Source: Trueperella sp. (lineage in GTDB: Bacteria > Actinomycetota > Actinomycetes > Actinomycetales > Actinomycetaceae). Taken from it: 64,000 nucleotides of DNA. Positions within the stretch are counted from its first letter, which is position 1, and every line of letters starts with the position of its first letter. Positions 9,536 to 18,958 of the stretch are shown here, piece after piece. Location: the NCBI GenBank assembly GCA_022783305.1, contig JALEWQ010000022.1:40035-104034 (forward strand). The letters are read 5' to 3'. The notes under the pieces were generated by a model that did no database searches, was not told the origin of the DNA, and saw nothing but the letters and a program-made list of their open reading frames with translations. A program made the position numbers and the translations under genes.

Positions 9536-12008
9536 ACTTTTCGTAGACCTTCTTCAGCGGGCGGGGCGCCCACCAGTTCCACTTTCCCAATAGCGTCATC
9601 GTGGCTGGCACGAGCAGCATGCGCACGAGTGAAGCGTCGATGATGACGATCATGGCCAGCGCCACGCCCACCTGCTTGATTGCCAACATGTCGCCGAAGA
9701 TGAAGCCCACGAACACCGCCACGATGATGGCTGCCGCCGAGGTGATGATGCGCCCTGAGCGCTGCAGGCCCATCTCGACCGCGGTGTCGTTATCATGGCC
9801 CGCGTCCCAGTATTCCTTGATGCGCGCGATGAGGAAGACCTCGTAATCCATCGCCAGCCCGAGTCCGAAGGCGACCGAGGCGGCGACGACGAAGGTCTCC
9901 AAGCCCACCGACTGCGGAAGGCCGAGCAGGCCGTGTTCGAAGACGAATACGGTTGCGCCCATGCCGGCGATGAGCGACAAAGAGTTGACAATGAGCGCCT
10001 TGATCGGTGCGATCACCGAGCCGGTCATGAGGAAGAGCAAAACGAGCACAGCGATCGCCACCATCGCCACGGCGATCGGTGCTCCGTCCTTGATCGAGTT
10101 CGTGAAGTCCAGCTGCAGTGCGGCCGCCCCGCCGACGTAGGTGTCGTAGCCGGCGTCGTAGGAGCGCAGATCCTTGACCGCGGCGGTGACCTCCGGGCCG
10201 ACCTGGTCGGCGGCGTCGATGTGGAGCTTGATGAGGGTTTCGCCGTCGCCGATCTCCTCGGCGGGTAGGACCCAGTCCACCCCGTCGAGCTGCTCGATGT
10301 GGCTGACGAGGTCGGCGGTGTCGGTGGGATTCGTGTCCGCAATGACGGTGACCGACGGCGTGGCGAGGATCTGATAGTCCTGCATGCCCTCATAGGCGCG
10401 CGCCGCGCTGGTGTGGTCAGGGATGTACTCCATGAAGTTCGAGCGCATCGTCAGGTCGCGGATGGGCATCGCCATGAGGATGAGCGCCGCGGTGATGGTG
10501 ATGAGGATCGGCCAGGGGCGGCGGTGAACCCAGCCGGCCAGGCGCGAGAATGCGCCCTCGTCGGAGGCCGTGTCCCCAACCTTCTTCACGATCGTACGGA
10601 AAACGGGCACGCGTGTGAGCCAGGACGGGCGGACGAGCCGGCCTCCGAGGAGCGTGATCATGGCCGGGACCATGAGGACCGCGGTGGAGACCGCGAGGAC
10701 CGTGACGATGATGCCGCCGATGGCGATCATCTTCAGCATCGGCGCCTCCATGAAGGCCAGGCCGGAGATGGCGAAGGCGATGGTCAAGGCTGAGAAGGAG
10801 ACCGTGCGGCCCGCGGTGGCCACGGTGGCGGCCACCGCGTTGGCGACGATGTCCGACACGTCCTGCGGTAACGCATTCGGATCCAGCCCGCGCCTGTCCA
10901 GCTGCTCGGCCACCTCCTCGCGGTAGCGCGAGACGATGAGCAAACCGTAGTCGATGGAAAGGGCCATGCCGATGACGGAGATGATATTGAGCACGAAGGA
11001 ATCGACGTTCGTCACGTGGGTCAGACCCCACAGCGCGCCCATGCCGATCGCGATGGAAGTCAGCGCCCCGATGAGCGGCATGCCTGCGGCGAGCAGGCTG
11101 CCGAAGACGATGACGAGGAGGAATAGGGCGATCGGCAGGCCTACGGCCTCGCCGGTGATGAGATCGGATTTGACCACGTCCATAATCGCGTTTTCAAACA
11201 CGACGCTGGAGCTGACGTCGGCATGCGCATCGGGGTTGACCGCTTGGATCGCCTTTTCGAAGGTGGCGGTGGCGGCCAGGACATCGTCGGTGGGAGATGC
11301 GCCCGCCTCTGCCTCGACGCTGACGATGAAGCCGTCATCCTTGCGCAGATTGTTGGCGGGATTGGTCTGCTTGGCCGCCTCTTGCGCGGCGGCCTTACGG
11401 GCTTCTTCCTCGATGTTGGCCGTGGCGGCTTGCCGGGCCTGGTCCTCAACCTGGGCGGTGGCCTGCTGGCGCGCCTGGGCGGTCACCTCGTCGGTGGGCG
11501 CACCCGGGTACTGGGCGGAGAATTGAGCCACGGCGGCGGCGACGGCCTGCTGGATCTGCGGCTCGGCCTGGGCGACGGCCTGGCTAACGGCGCCCTCGAT
11601 CGTGTCGCGGTTCTGCTCGAGGGCCTGGGCGACGGCGTCGTCGGTGGCTTGCTGGACGCCTTCGCTGAACTGCTTGTCCACCGCGAGGGGGTCGACCACC
11701 TTCGTGACCCCGGGGATGGCATTGAGCTGGTCTCGCAAGTCGGTGACCTGGGATGAGACCTCGGCGTCGCTCACTGCCTGGACGACGATGACGGCGGAGT
11801 CCGGGGCGGTGTCCGCGTTCGTCTTATGGATGACGACGTCCGACTCGGTGCCCGGCACCATCGATTCCGAGGACTGCATGCGCTCGAAGAGGTTGCCCTG
11901 GCCGAACCCCCACAGTGCCGAGGTGGCACCAAGGGCGAGGAGAAGAACCCACACGAGGACGAAGAGCCTTGGTCTGCGCGCGATGGCATGGCCGATCCGA
12001 TCAAACAT
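9519..12008 (-). CDS. MMPL/RND-family membrane transporter
   Basis: 829 residues. One N-terminal TM helix is followed by a large external loop, a block of five TMs, a second TM and external loop, and a second five-TM block, the RND/MMPL plan. The first block has the proton-relay-like GMALSIDYGLLIVSRYREE and the second GLGLAMDYEVFLIARIKE. Such proteins export lipids or hydrophobic molecules, or flux small compounds; the substrate is unknown. The first external loop holds an unusually long Ala/Gln/Glu-rich segment (about residues 110-225). It is transcribed alone and divergently from rarA. Confidence 0.9.
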   Translation of the reverse strand: MFDRIGHAIARRPRLFVLVWVLLLALGATSALWGFGQGNLFERMQSSESMVPGTESDVVIHKTNADTAPDSAVIVVQAVSDAEVSSQVTDLRDQLNAIPGVTKVVDPLAVDKQFSEGVQQATDDAVAQALEQNRDTIEGAVSQAVAQAEPQIQQAVAAAVAQFSAQYPGAPTDEVTAQARQQATAQVEDQARQAATANIEEEARKAAAQEAAKQTNPANNLRKDDGFIVSVEAEAGASPTDDVLAATATFEKAIQAVNPDAHADVSSSVVFENAIMDVVKSDLITGEAVGLPIALFLLVIVFGSLLAAGMPLIGALTSIAIGMGALWGLTHVTNVDSFVLNIISVIGMALSIDYGLLIVSRYREEVAEQLDRRGLDPNALPQDVSDIVANAVAATVATAGRTVSFSALTIAFAISGLAFMEAPMLKMIAIGGIIVTVLAVSTAVLMVPAMITLLGGRLVRPSWLTRVPVFRTIVKKVGDTASDEGAFSRLAGWVHRRPWPILITITAALILMAMPIRDLTMRSNFMEYIPDHTSAARAYEGMQDYQILATPSVTVIADTNPTDTADLVSHIEQLDGVDWVLPAEEIGDGETLIKLHIDAADQVGPEVTAAVKDLRSYDAGYDTYVGGAAALQLDFTNSIKDGAPIAVAMVAIAVLVLLFLMTGSVIAPIKALIVNSLSLIAGMGATVFVFEHGLLGLPQSVGLETFVVAASVAFGLGLAMDYEVFLIARIKEYWDAGHDNDTAVEMGLQRSGRIITSAAAIIVAVFVGFIFGDMLAIKQVGVALAMIVIIDASLVRMLLVPATMTLLGKWNWWAPRPLKKVYEKFKIVH

Positions 12009-12076
12009 GACGTCACCTTTCCTATATCTCCATTATGCCAATCTTGGCCGCTAGGGGGCACCCGAGTTTGCAAGGC

Positions 12077-12117
12077 TCCCTCGGCTGCGGCTCAGTGTCG
12101 TAGCCGAGGGATATGCT
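12077..12117 (+). promoter_or_regulatory. Inverted repeat and -10 element directly before rarA
   Basis: TCCCTCGGCT (12077-12086) pairs with AGCCGAGGGA (12102-12111), a perfect 10-bp inverted repeat. TATGCT (12112-12117) abuts it and lies 6 nt before the rarA ATG, with no Shine-Dalgarno sequence, so the mRNA is probably leaderless. The inverted repeat spans the expected -35 area and could be an operator. Confidence 0.45.
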
Positions 12118-12123
12118 GGGGGC

Positions 12124-13458
12124 ATGGATCTCTTTGACGCCCAATCGATGAGCGAGGACGGCACGCCCGCGGATACGTTGGCGCCCCTCGCGGTTCGCAT
12201 GCGCCCGCGCAACATCGATGAGGTCGTGGGCCAGAGCCACCTGCTCGGGCCGGGGCAGCCGCTGCGCCGCCTCATCGAGCCTCATCGCGGGGGAGCGCCC
12301 GCCTCGGTGTTCCTCTGGGGTCCGCCCGGGATTGGCAAGACCACCCTGGCCTACCTCGTGGCCCGTCAGGGCAACCGCCGCTTCGTGGAGATCTCCGCCG
12401 TCTCGGCGGGTGTCAAGGAGCTGCGGGCCGTCATCGCCGAGGCGCGCGACCACCTCGTCACCGACGGCACCGACACCGTCCTCTTCGTTGATGAGGTGCA
12501 CCGGTTCTCTAAGACACAGCAGGATGCGCTGCTGCCGGCGGTGGAAAACGGTTGGGTGATCCTCATCGGCGCGACGACCGAGAACCCCTCCTTTTCCGTC
12601 ATCTCGCCGCTGCTATCGCGTTCCCTCCTTCTGACCCTGCACCCGCTTTCTGACTCTGATATCGAAATCCTTGTGCGACGGGCGCTTGCCGACGATCGCG
12701 GCTATGGCGGCAAGGTGAAGGCCGACGACGAGGCGGTGGCAGAGATCGTCCGTCTCGCCGGCAACGACGGGCGCCGGTCGCTGACGATTCTCGAGGCCGC
12801 CGTCGTGGGCGACCACCTCACGCTTGCCGACGTCGAGGCGGCGGTGGACGTCTACGCCGTGCGTTACGATCGCGACGGCGACCAGCACTACGACGTCATC
12901 TCCGCCTTCATTAAGTCGATCCGGGGCTCTGACGTGGACGCCGCAATTCACTACCTGGCGCGGATGCTTGAGGCGGGGGAGGACCCGCGTTTCGTGGCCA
13001 GGCGACTCATGATCTCGGCGGCGGAGGATATCGGCATGGCCGACCCGTCGGCGCTGCAGACGGCCACGGCGGCCGCGCAATCGGTGGCGCTGGTGGGCAT
13101 GCCGGAGGCCCGGATCATCCTCGCCGAGGCCGTGGTGCACCTGGCTACCGCGCCGAAGTCCAATCGAGCCTACCTGGCGATCAACAAGGCTATCTCCGAT
13201 GTGCGGGCGGGCAAGATCGGAGCCGTGCCCGTCCACCTGCGCGACCAGTCGGTGAAGTCATCCCGGCTGGCAGCTGACTCGACGGGCCGCAATGTGCCCT
13301 ACCAGTATCCGCATGACGACCCGGACGGCGTCGTCGCCCAGCAGTACCTGCCCGACGAGCTGGTGGGGACCACCTACTACGAGCCACTCAACCGCGGTTA
13401 CGAGGCCAATATCACGTCTCGGTTGGAACGGATCAAGGCGATTTTGCGCGGACAGTAG
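12124..13458 (+). CDS. rarA: Replication-associated recombination protein A (AAA+ ATPase)
   Basis: 444 residues. An AAA+ core with Walker [10 protein letters not shown], Walker B DEVHRF, sensor 1 (GATTENPSF) and the arginine finger region ([10 protein letters not shown]), then the RarA/MgsA C-terminal domain with DEDIGMAD-like and AYLAINKA segments. RarA acts at stalled replication forks and in recombination, interacting with SSB and clamp-loader functions. It starts with a short N-terminal extension before the usual LAVRMRP segment. It is monocistronic and divergent from the MMPL gene. Confidence 0.96.
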   Translation: MDLFDAQSMSEDGTPADTLAPLAVRMRPRNIDEVVGQSHLLGPGQPLRRLIEPHRGGAPASVFLWGPPGIGKTTLAYLVARQGNRRFVEISAVSAGVKELRAVIAEARDHLVTDGTDTVLFVDEVHRFSKTQQDALLPAVENGWVILIGATTENPSFSVISPLLSRSLLLTLHPLSDSDIEILVRRALADDRGYGGKVKADDEAVAEIVRLAGNDGRRSLTILEAAVVGDHLTLADVEAAVDVYAVRYDRDGDQHYDVISAFIKSIRGSDVDAAIHYLARMLEAGEDPRFVARRLMISAAEDIGMADPSALQTATAAAQSVALVGMPEARIILAEAVVHLATAPKSNRAYLAINKAISDVRAGKIGAVPVHLRDQSVKSSRLAADSTGRNVPYQYPHDDPDGVVAQQYLPDELVGTTYYEPLNRGYEANITSRLERIKAILRGQ

Positions 13459-13476
13459 TGCTACTATGTCACGGTT

Positions 13477-13554
13477 GCCTCATCGAGGCGACACTCCCGT
13501 GCGGAGTTCATCCTGGGACCTTAGCCGCTAGTTGTTGGTCCCGTGCATTGCACG
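13477..13554 (+). promoter_or_regulatory. Structured leader of rpsD
   Basis: Three consecutive hairpins precede rpsD: GCCTC-atc-GAGGC (13477-13489), GGGACC/GGTCCC (13515-13520 with 13537-13542, 16-nt loop) and GTGC-att-GCAC (13543-13553). The ribosome binding site GACAGGAG follows. Stand-alone rpsD genes are commonly autoregulated by S4 binding to its leader; whether this leader is such a site is inference. Confidence 0.45.
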
Positions 13555-13578
13555 CCATGAGTCGACAGGAGAGTTGTT

Positions 13579-14199
13579 ATGGCTGGAAACCGTTCACGTA
13601 AGTCGGTGCGCGAATCGCGCGCCCTCGGCATTGCCCTGACCCCGAAGGCGGAGCGCCTTATGCAGCGCCGCCCCTACCGCCCCGGAGAGCACGGACGCGG
13701 CCGGGTGAAGGAATCCGACTACTCGATCCGTCTGAAGGAGAAGCAGCGCCTGCGCGCCCAGTACGGCATCCGCGAGGCTCAGCTTCGCAAGACCTGGGAC
13801 GAGGCCCGCCGCATGGAGGGCATGGCCGGTGAGAACCTGGTCGAGCTCCTCGAGATGCGTCTCGACGCCCTCGTGCTTCGCTCCGGCTTCGCCCGCACGA
13901 TCGCCCAGGCCCGTCAGGTCGTTGTCCACCGCCACGTCCTCGTTGACGGCAAGCTCGTGGATCGCCCGTCCTTCCGCGTCAAGCCCGGCCAGGTCATCCA
14001 GATCAAGCCGCGCTCGCAGGCCTCCCCGCAGTTCATGGTGGCGGCCCAGGGCCAGCACGCCGACGTTCTGCCCTCCGTTCCCGAGTACCTCAGCGTTGAC
14101 CTGACCAAGCTCCGCGCCGAGCTGGTTCGCCGTCCGAAGCGTGCCGAAGTTCCGGTCACGTGTGACGTGCAGATGGTCGTCGAGCACTACTCGCGATAG
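13579..14199 (+). CDS. rpsD: 30S ribosomal protein S4
   Basis: 206 residues with the S4 N-terminal domain and an S4 RNA-binding domain (about 96-157, containing LRSGFARTIAQARQVVVHRH). It is the form lacking the N-terminal zinc-binding cysteines. S4 nucleates assembly of the 16S rRNA 5' domain and can act as a translational repressor. Unlike in many bacteria it stands alone, not beside rpsM/rpsK/rpoA, which is typical of part of the Actinobacteria. Confidence 0.98.
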   Translation: MAGNRSRKSVRESRALGIALTPKAERLMQRRPYRPGEHGRGRVKESDYSIRLKEKQRLRAQYGIREAQLRKTWDEARRMEGMAGENLVELLEMRLDALVLRSGFARTIAQARQVVVHRHVLVDGKLVDRPSFRVKPGQVIQIKPRSQASPQFMVAAQGQHADVLPSVPEYLSVDLTKLRAELVRRPKRAEVPVTCDVQMVVEHYSR

Positions 14200-14208
14200 A
14201 ACATCCGG

Positions 14209-14245
14209 ACAACGCGCCGCGGCAAGCCGTGGCGCGTTGTCATTT
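14209..14245 (+). terminator. rpsD terminator
   Basis: ACAACGCGCC (14209-14218) pairs with GGCGCGTTGT (14231-14240), and an inner GCGGC/GCCGT extends the stem to about 15 bp with a 2-nt loop. CATTT follows. Strong intrinsic hairpin with a short T-run. Confidence 0.75.
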
Positions 14246-14262
14246 CCGGTTAAGCTATCCCT

Positions 14263-14622
14263 ATGGCAGACATTTCTCTTGGACAGATCGCCGGGCTACT
14301 GGCCGCCCTCGGCTTCCTCGTACTCGTCTATTTCTCGATCAGGCCGCTACGCAAGCTGTGTTACGTGCTCGACCGCCTGACCGAATCCCTGCGGGAGCTG
14401 ACCGAGCACACGCTACCCGCTATCGACGAGGCGGCCCAGACAGTGGCCGGGGCGAACCTGCAGGTCCAGAAGCTTGACGCGATCACCGAGGCGGCCGCCC
14501 GCACGAGCGAGGACATCTCGGCCATGACTACCTTGGTTACCTCCACTGTTGGCGCGCCCTTCCTCGCCGCGCGCAAGGGTGCCGAGAAGGTGCGCGACGC
14601 CTTCGGCACCAAGAAGCCCTAA
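14263..14622 (+). CDS. DUF948 family membrane-anchored protein
   Basis: 119 residues. One N-terminal TM helix (about 6-25, GQIAGLLAALGFLVLVYFS) is followed by an amphipathic, methyl-accepting-protein-like helical tail, matching DUF948 proteins found next to rpsD and alaS in many actinobacteria. The function is unknown. TAAGCT (14251-14256) lies 6 nt before the ATG with no Shine-Dalgarno sequence, suggesting a leaderless transcript. Confidence 0.85.
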   Translation: MADISLGQIAGLLAALGFLVLVYFSIRPLRKLCYVLDRLTESLRELTEHTLPAIDEAAQTVAGANLQVQKLDAITEAAARTSEDISAMTTLVTSTVGAPFLAARKGAEKVRDAFGTKKP

Positions 14623-14673
14623 GTCATTTTTCTCGGCGCCTACGATGGTTGGGCGCTTTAAGATGGGAGTTCA

Positions 14674-17340
14674 ATGCGTACCTCTGAGATTCGTCGCCGC
14701 TGGCTCGATTACTTCGCCAAGCACGACCACGAGATTGCCGAGTCTGTTCCGCTCGTGTCCCCGGATCCCTCTATCCTTTTCACGATTGCTGGCATGGTGC
14801 CCTTCATTCCGTACATCGTCGGCACGGAGGAGGCTCCGTTCCCGCGCGTGGCCTCGGTCCAAAAGTGCATCCGCACGAACGATATCGATAACGTGGGGCG
14901 CACCACCCGTCACGGCACGTTCTTCCAGATGTGCGGCAACTTCTCCTTCGGCGACTACTTTAAGGAAGGCGCGATCGACCTCGCCTTCGGCTTGCTGACC
15001 ACCTCGGTGGACGAGGGTGGCTACGGCCTGGAGAAGGATCGCTTGTGGGTGACGATCTGGGAAGAGGACGAGGTCTCCTATCGCCACCTGACGGAGGTGG
15101 TGGGCCTCGATCCGAAGCACGTGGTGAGGCTCCCGCGCGAGGAGATCTTCTGGTCCACGGGCCAGCCGGGTCCCGCCGGTGGCTGCGCCGAGATCCATTA
15201 CGACCGCGGCCCCGACTTCGGGCCGGAGGCCGTGGGCGGAAACGTAGACCCGGGCGGGGATCGCTACCTGGAGATCTGGAATCTCGTCTTCGACGAGTTC
15301 ATGCGTGGGGAGGGCACGGGTAACGATTACCCGCTACTTGGCAAGCTCGACAAGACCGCCATCGATACGGGCGCGGGCCTGGAGCGCATCGCCTACCTGC
15401 TTCAGGGCAAGAAGAACATGTACGAGATCGACGAGGTCTACCCCGTCATCGCCGCCACCGAAGAGCTGACGGGTAAGAAGTACGGCGCGGACGAAGAAGA
15501 CGACGTGCGCATGCGCATCGTCGCCGACCACGTCCGTTCGGCGCTCATGCTCATCGGCGACGGCGTGCGCCCCGGCAACGACGGGCGCGGCTACGTGCTT
15601 CGCCGCCTCATCCGCCGCGCGGTCCGCTCGGTGCGATTGCTTGGCTACGAGGAGATGGCTCTTCCGACGCTGCTACCGGCGTCGATGAACGTGATGAAGG
15701 AGTCCTACCCAGAGTTGGAGACGGACTTCGGTCGGATATCCCGGATCGCCTACGGCGAGGAGGAGGCCTTCCGCCGCACGCTAGAGTCCGGCACCCAGAT
15801 CTTCAACGACGCGGTGCGCCAGGCGAAGGCTGAGAAGAAGGAGCTGCCCGGCCAGACTGCCTTCACCCTCCACGACACCTACGGCTTCCCGATCGACCTC
15901 ACGCTCGAAATGGCACACGAAGCCGGCGTTGAGGTCAACGAGGAGGGCTTCCGCACCCTCATGCAGGAGCAGAAGGACCGCGCCCGCGCCGATGCGTTGG
16001 CGAAGAAGACGGGCCACGTGGACGCCTCCGTGTATCACAAGATTGAGGAGCGCTCCGGGGGAGCGACGCGTTTCCTCGGCTACACCGACTACTCCGCCGA
16101 CGGCAAGGTGGTCGCCATCTTGCGTGATGGCCAGCCCGTGCCGTTCGCGGAGGCGCCGGCGCAGGTCGACGTCGTGCTCGACCAGACCCCGTTCTGGGCC
16201 GAGCAGGGTGGCCAGCTTGCCGACCACGGAACGATTACGGTTGCGGGCGGCGGCCTTCTCGAGGTGGGCGACGTGCAGATGCCGATCAAGGGCCTTTTCG
16301 TGCACCGCGCCACGCTGACCGAGGGTTCGGTCGCGCTTGACGACGCCGTCTACTCCCAGATCGACGCGGATCGGCGCGAGCAGATTGCCCGCGCTCACAC
16401 CTCGACCCACATGGTTCACGAGGTGCTCCACGAGGTGCTCGGCCCGGAGGCCACCCAGGCGGGCTCGGAGAATGCGCCCTCGCGCATGCGTTTCGACTTC
16501 CGCCACGGCTCCCAGGTCTCGGCGGCCGACCTATCGGCGATCGAGGCCGAGGTCAACCGCAAGCTGCAGGAGAACCTGGCGGTCACCGATCAGATCATGG
16601 GCCTGGAGGAAGCCAAGGCGCTTGGAGCGATGGCCCTCTTCGGCGAGAAGTATGGCAAGGAGGTCCGCGTCGTCTCGATCGGCGGGGACTGGTCGCGCGA
16701 GCTGTGCGCCGGCACCCACGTGGGCGACACGGGCGAAATCGGCCTCGTGTCCATCCTGGGCGAGTCCTCTATCGGCTCGGGCGTGCGTCGCGTGGAGGCG
16801 CTCGTCGGCCGCGGAGCCTACGCCGAGGGTGCGAAGGAGCGCGCGCTCGTCTCCCAGCTTTCGACAATGACCCACGTGCGTCCCGAGGAGCTGCCCGAGC
16901 ATATCGAGTCGCTCATTGCCAAGTTGCGCAAGGCCGAGAAGGATCTTGATACGCTTCGCACCGAGAAGCTGACGGCCAGCATGTCCGAGCTCATCGAGCG
17001 ACGCCGCCAGGCACATGGCATCACCGCCGTCATCCACGACTTCGGCACCGACGCCGACCCGAACCAGGTGCGTCAGCTGGCCGCCCAGATCCGCGAGCGG
17101 CTCGGCGAGGCGCCGGCCGTCGTCGCGCTGACCGCCGTGTCCAAGGGCCGACCCTCGGTCGTCATCGCCACGAACGAGGCAGCCCGCGAGCATGGCATCA
17201 AGGCCGGTAAGCTCGTCTCGGTCGCCGCGAAGATCCTCGGCGGAGGAGGCGGCGGCAAGGACGACATGGCGCAGGGCGGCGGCCAGGATCCAGCGAAGAT
17301 CAAGGAAGCGCTCGAGGCCATCTTCGCTCAGATCGGCTAG
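14674..17340 (+). CDS. alaS: Alanyl-tRNA synthetase
   Basis: 888 residues, full length. The class II catalytic core (FTIAGMVPF, FFQMCGNFSFGDYFKEGAI), the editing domain with HTSTHMVHEVLHEVLG and CAGTHVGDTGEIG zinc-binding residues, and the C-terminal C-Ala DHHA1 domain (GGGGGGKDDMAQGGG) are all present. It charges tRNA-Ala and clears Ser/Gly mischarging. ATGGGAG precedes the start; a candidate -10 TACGAT is at 14641. It heads the conserved alaS-ruvX-mltG-aro block. Confidence 0.98.
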   Translation: MRTSEIRRRWLDYFAKHDHEIAESVPLVSPDPSILFTIAGMVPFIPYIVGTEEAPFPRVASVQKCIRTNDIDNVGRTTRHGTFFQMCGNFSFGDYFKEGAIDLAFGLLTTSVDEGGYGLEKDRLWVTIWEEDEVSYRHLTEVVGLDPKHVVRLPREEIFWSTGQPGPAGGCAEIHYDRGPDFGPEAVGGNVDPGGDRYLEIWNLVFDEFMRGEGTGNDYPLLGKLDKTAIDTGAGLERIAYLLQGKKNMYEIDEVYPVIAATEELTGKKYGADEEDDVRMRIVADHVRSALMLIGDGVRPGNDGRGYVLRRLIRRAVRSVRLLGYEEMALPTLLPASMNVMKESYPELETDFGRISRIAYGEEEAFRRTLESGTQIFNDAVRQAKAEKKELPGQTAFTLHDTYGFPIDLTLEMAHEAGVEVNEEGFRTLMQEQKDRARADALAKKTGHVDASVYHKIEERSGGATRFLGYTDYSADGKVVAILRDGQPVPFAEAPAQVDVVLDQTPFWAEQGGQLADHGTITVAGGGLLEVGDVQMPIKGLFVHRATLTEGSVALDDAVYSQIDADRREQIARAHTSTHMVHEVLHEVLGPEATQAGSENAPSRMRFDFRHGSQVSAADLSAIEAEVNRKLQENLAVTDQIMGLEEAKALGAMALFGEKYGKEVRVVSIGGDWSRELCAGTHVGDTGEIGLVSILGESSIGSGVRRVEALVGRGAYAEGAKERALVSQLSTMTHVRPEELPEHIESLIAKLRKAEKDLDTLRTEKLTASMSELIERRRQAHGITAVIHDFGTDADPNQVRQLAAQIRERLGEAPAVVALTAVSKGRPSVVIATNEAAREHGIKAGKLVSVAAKILGGGGGGKDDMAQGGGQDPAKIKEALEAIFAQIG

Positions 17341-17343
17341 GCC

Positions 17344-17802
17344 GTGAGGATAGGTATACGATTCGGGGTCGACGTCGGTGCCGCGCGCATCGGCGTCGCC
17401 CGGAGCGATTCGGCGGGGATCCTTGCCACGCCGGTGGCGACTCTGCGAAGCGGTAGGGGCGATGTCGACGCCGTGGCGAAGATGGTGCGTGAGGCTGACG
17501 CGCTCGAGGTGATCGTCGGACTGCCGCTCAACATGGATGGCAGCGAGGGCAAGTCGGCGAGAGTCGCCCGGGCGTGGGCGCGGCGGCTTGCGCGGCGAAT
17601 CTCACCCGTCGCGGTACGGATGCAGGACGAACGGCTCAGCACGGTTCAGGCTCATCGTCAGCTTCACGAGGCCGGACGTAGGGAAATAACCCATCGGCAT
17701 GTGGTCGACCAGGCGGCAGCGGTTATCATTTTGGAAAGTGCGCTGGAACAGGAACGCGTGAGCGGTCGCGTGCCAGAGCTGGTGCTAACTGCGGAGGAAT
17801 AA
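17344..17802 (+). CDS. ruvX: Putative pre-16S rRNA nuclease / Holliday-junction-resolvase-like protein
   Basis: 152 residues from GTG, 3 nt after the alaS stop. The RNase H-like YqgF/RuvX fold is shown by FGVDVGAARIGVA, VIVGLPLNMDGSEG, ERLSTVQAHRQL and the late acidic VVDQAAAV. The family includes YqgF, which matures the 16S rRNA 5' end. A usual actinobacterial neighbour of alaS and mltG. Confidence 0.93.
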   Translation: MRIGIRFGVDVGAARIGVARSDSAGILATPVATLRSGRGDVDAVAKMVREADALEVIVGLPLNMDGSEGKSARVARAWARRLARRISPVAVRMQDERLSTVQAHRQLHEAGRREITHRHVVDQAAAVIILESALEQERVSGRVPELVLTAEE

Positions 17803-17803
17803 C

Positions 17804-18958
17804 GTGTCACAGCTTTTCGATAAGCTCCCGGATAAACAGGCAAAGGCCAAGGGCGCAGGCGAACGCGCCACGCACAGACGTAAGCGGGGTCTGCGGACCG
17901 CGGTGGTGACGTTCGTGGCGGTCGCGCTCCTGGTCATGTCGGCTGTAGTGGCCCTTCCGCACGTCCAGTCTCTTCTTTCCCTCGATCGACCGACCGCGCA
18001 AGACTATGCGGGTGAGGGCAGTGGCGAGGTCATCGTGACGATCCCGGAGGGCTCGACGGGTCGTGATATCGCGGCGATCCTCCTGGCCGGCGACGTCGTG
18101 GCCTCCGAGCGCGCCTTCGTGGACGCCTTCCAAGCCGACCGGAGGGCCTCATCGATCCAAGCCGGATCATACAAGCTTAAGAGCAAGATGTCGGCGGTGG
18201 CCGCCCTCGCGGCCCTGCTCGACCCCGCCTCCCGCGCCGAGATGACGATCTCCATCCCGGAGGGTTTCACCGTCCAACAGGTTTCGGATCGGCTCGTCAA
18301 CGTGATGGGCTACGATGCGGCCGAGGTTGAAAGCGCGTTGGCGGACACCGAGGCGCTCGGCTTGCCCGCCGAGGCGGATGGCTCCGTGGAGGGCTGGCTC
18401 TCGCCCGTGACGTACTCCTTCGCCCCGGACACCTCGGCGCGTCAGGCACTGGCCGCCATGGTTGCGAAGCGGGTCAGCGAGCTTCAGGCCTCCGGAATCG
18501 CGCGTGAGAATTGGGCCCGCACCATCATTGTCGCCTCGATCGTAGAGCGCGAGGTGAACTGGCCAGATTATTACGCGCAGGTGGCGCGGGTGATCGAGAA
18601 CCGGCTAGCGGACAAGGGCGAGGTCAATGGACGTCTCCAGATGGACTCCACTGTCCTATTCGGCGTGGGCAAGTCCGGCGGCGTTCCCACCCGCGAGGAC
18701 CTCGCGGACGATAACCCGTACAACTCCTATCTTCACCCAGGCCTGCCGCCCACCGCGATCTCGAATCCGAGCATCGAGGTCATCAAGGCCTCGGCAAACC
18801 CGCCCGCGGGCAACTGGCTCTACTTCGTCACCGTCAACCTCGACACCGGCGAGACGAAGTTCGCCACCACCCTTGACGAGCACAACGCCAACGTGGAAGA
18901 GCTTCGCAAGTGGGTGGCCGATCACCCGGATTCAGGCGCGTCAGAGAGCGCTCGTTGA
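17804..18958 (+). CDS. mltG: Endolytic peptidoglycan transglycosylase MltG
   Basis: 384 residues, GTG start directly after ruvX. A basic cytoplasmic N-terminus is followed by one TM helix (about 31-51) and an extracellular YceG domain. The catalytic Glu lies in ASIVEREV, with NRL, LQMDST and the YNSYLHPGLPPTAISNPS signature. MltG cleaves nascent glycan strands and limits their length. The stop codon overlaps a TTG that probably starts the aroE-like gene. Confidence 0.95.
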   Translation: MSQLFDKLPDKQAKAKGAGERATHRRKRGLRTAVVTFVAVALLVMSAVVALPHVQSLLSLDRPTAQDYAGEGSGEVIVTIPEGSTGRDIAAILLAGDVVASERAFVDAFQADRRASSIQAGSYKLKSKMSAVAALAALLDPASRAEMTISIPEGFTVQQVSDRLVNVMGYDAAEVESALADTEALGLPAEADGSVEGWLSPVTYSFAPDTSARQALAAMVAKRVSELQASGIARENWARTIIVASIVEREVNWPDYYAQVARVIENRLADKGEVNGRLQMDSTVLFGVGKSGGVPTREDLADDNPYNSYLHPGLPPTAISNPSIEVIKASANPPAGNWLYFVTVNLDTGETKFATTLDEHNANVEELRKWVADHPDSGASESAR

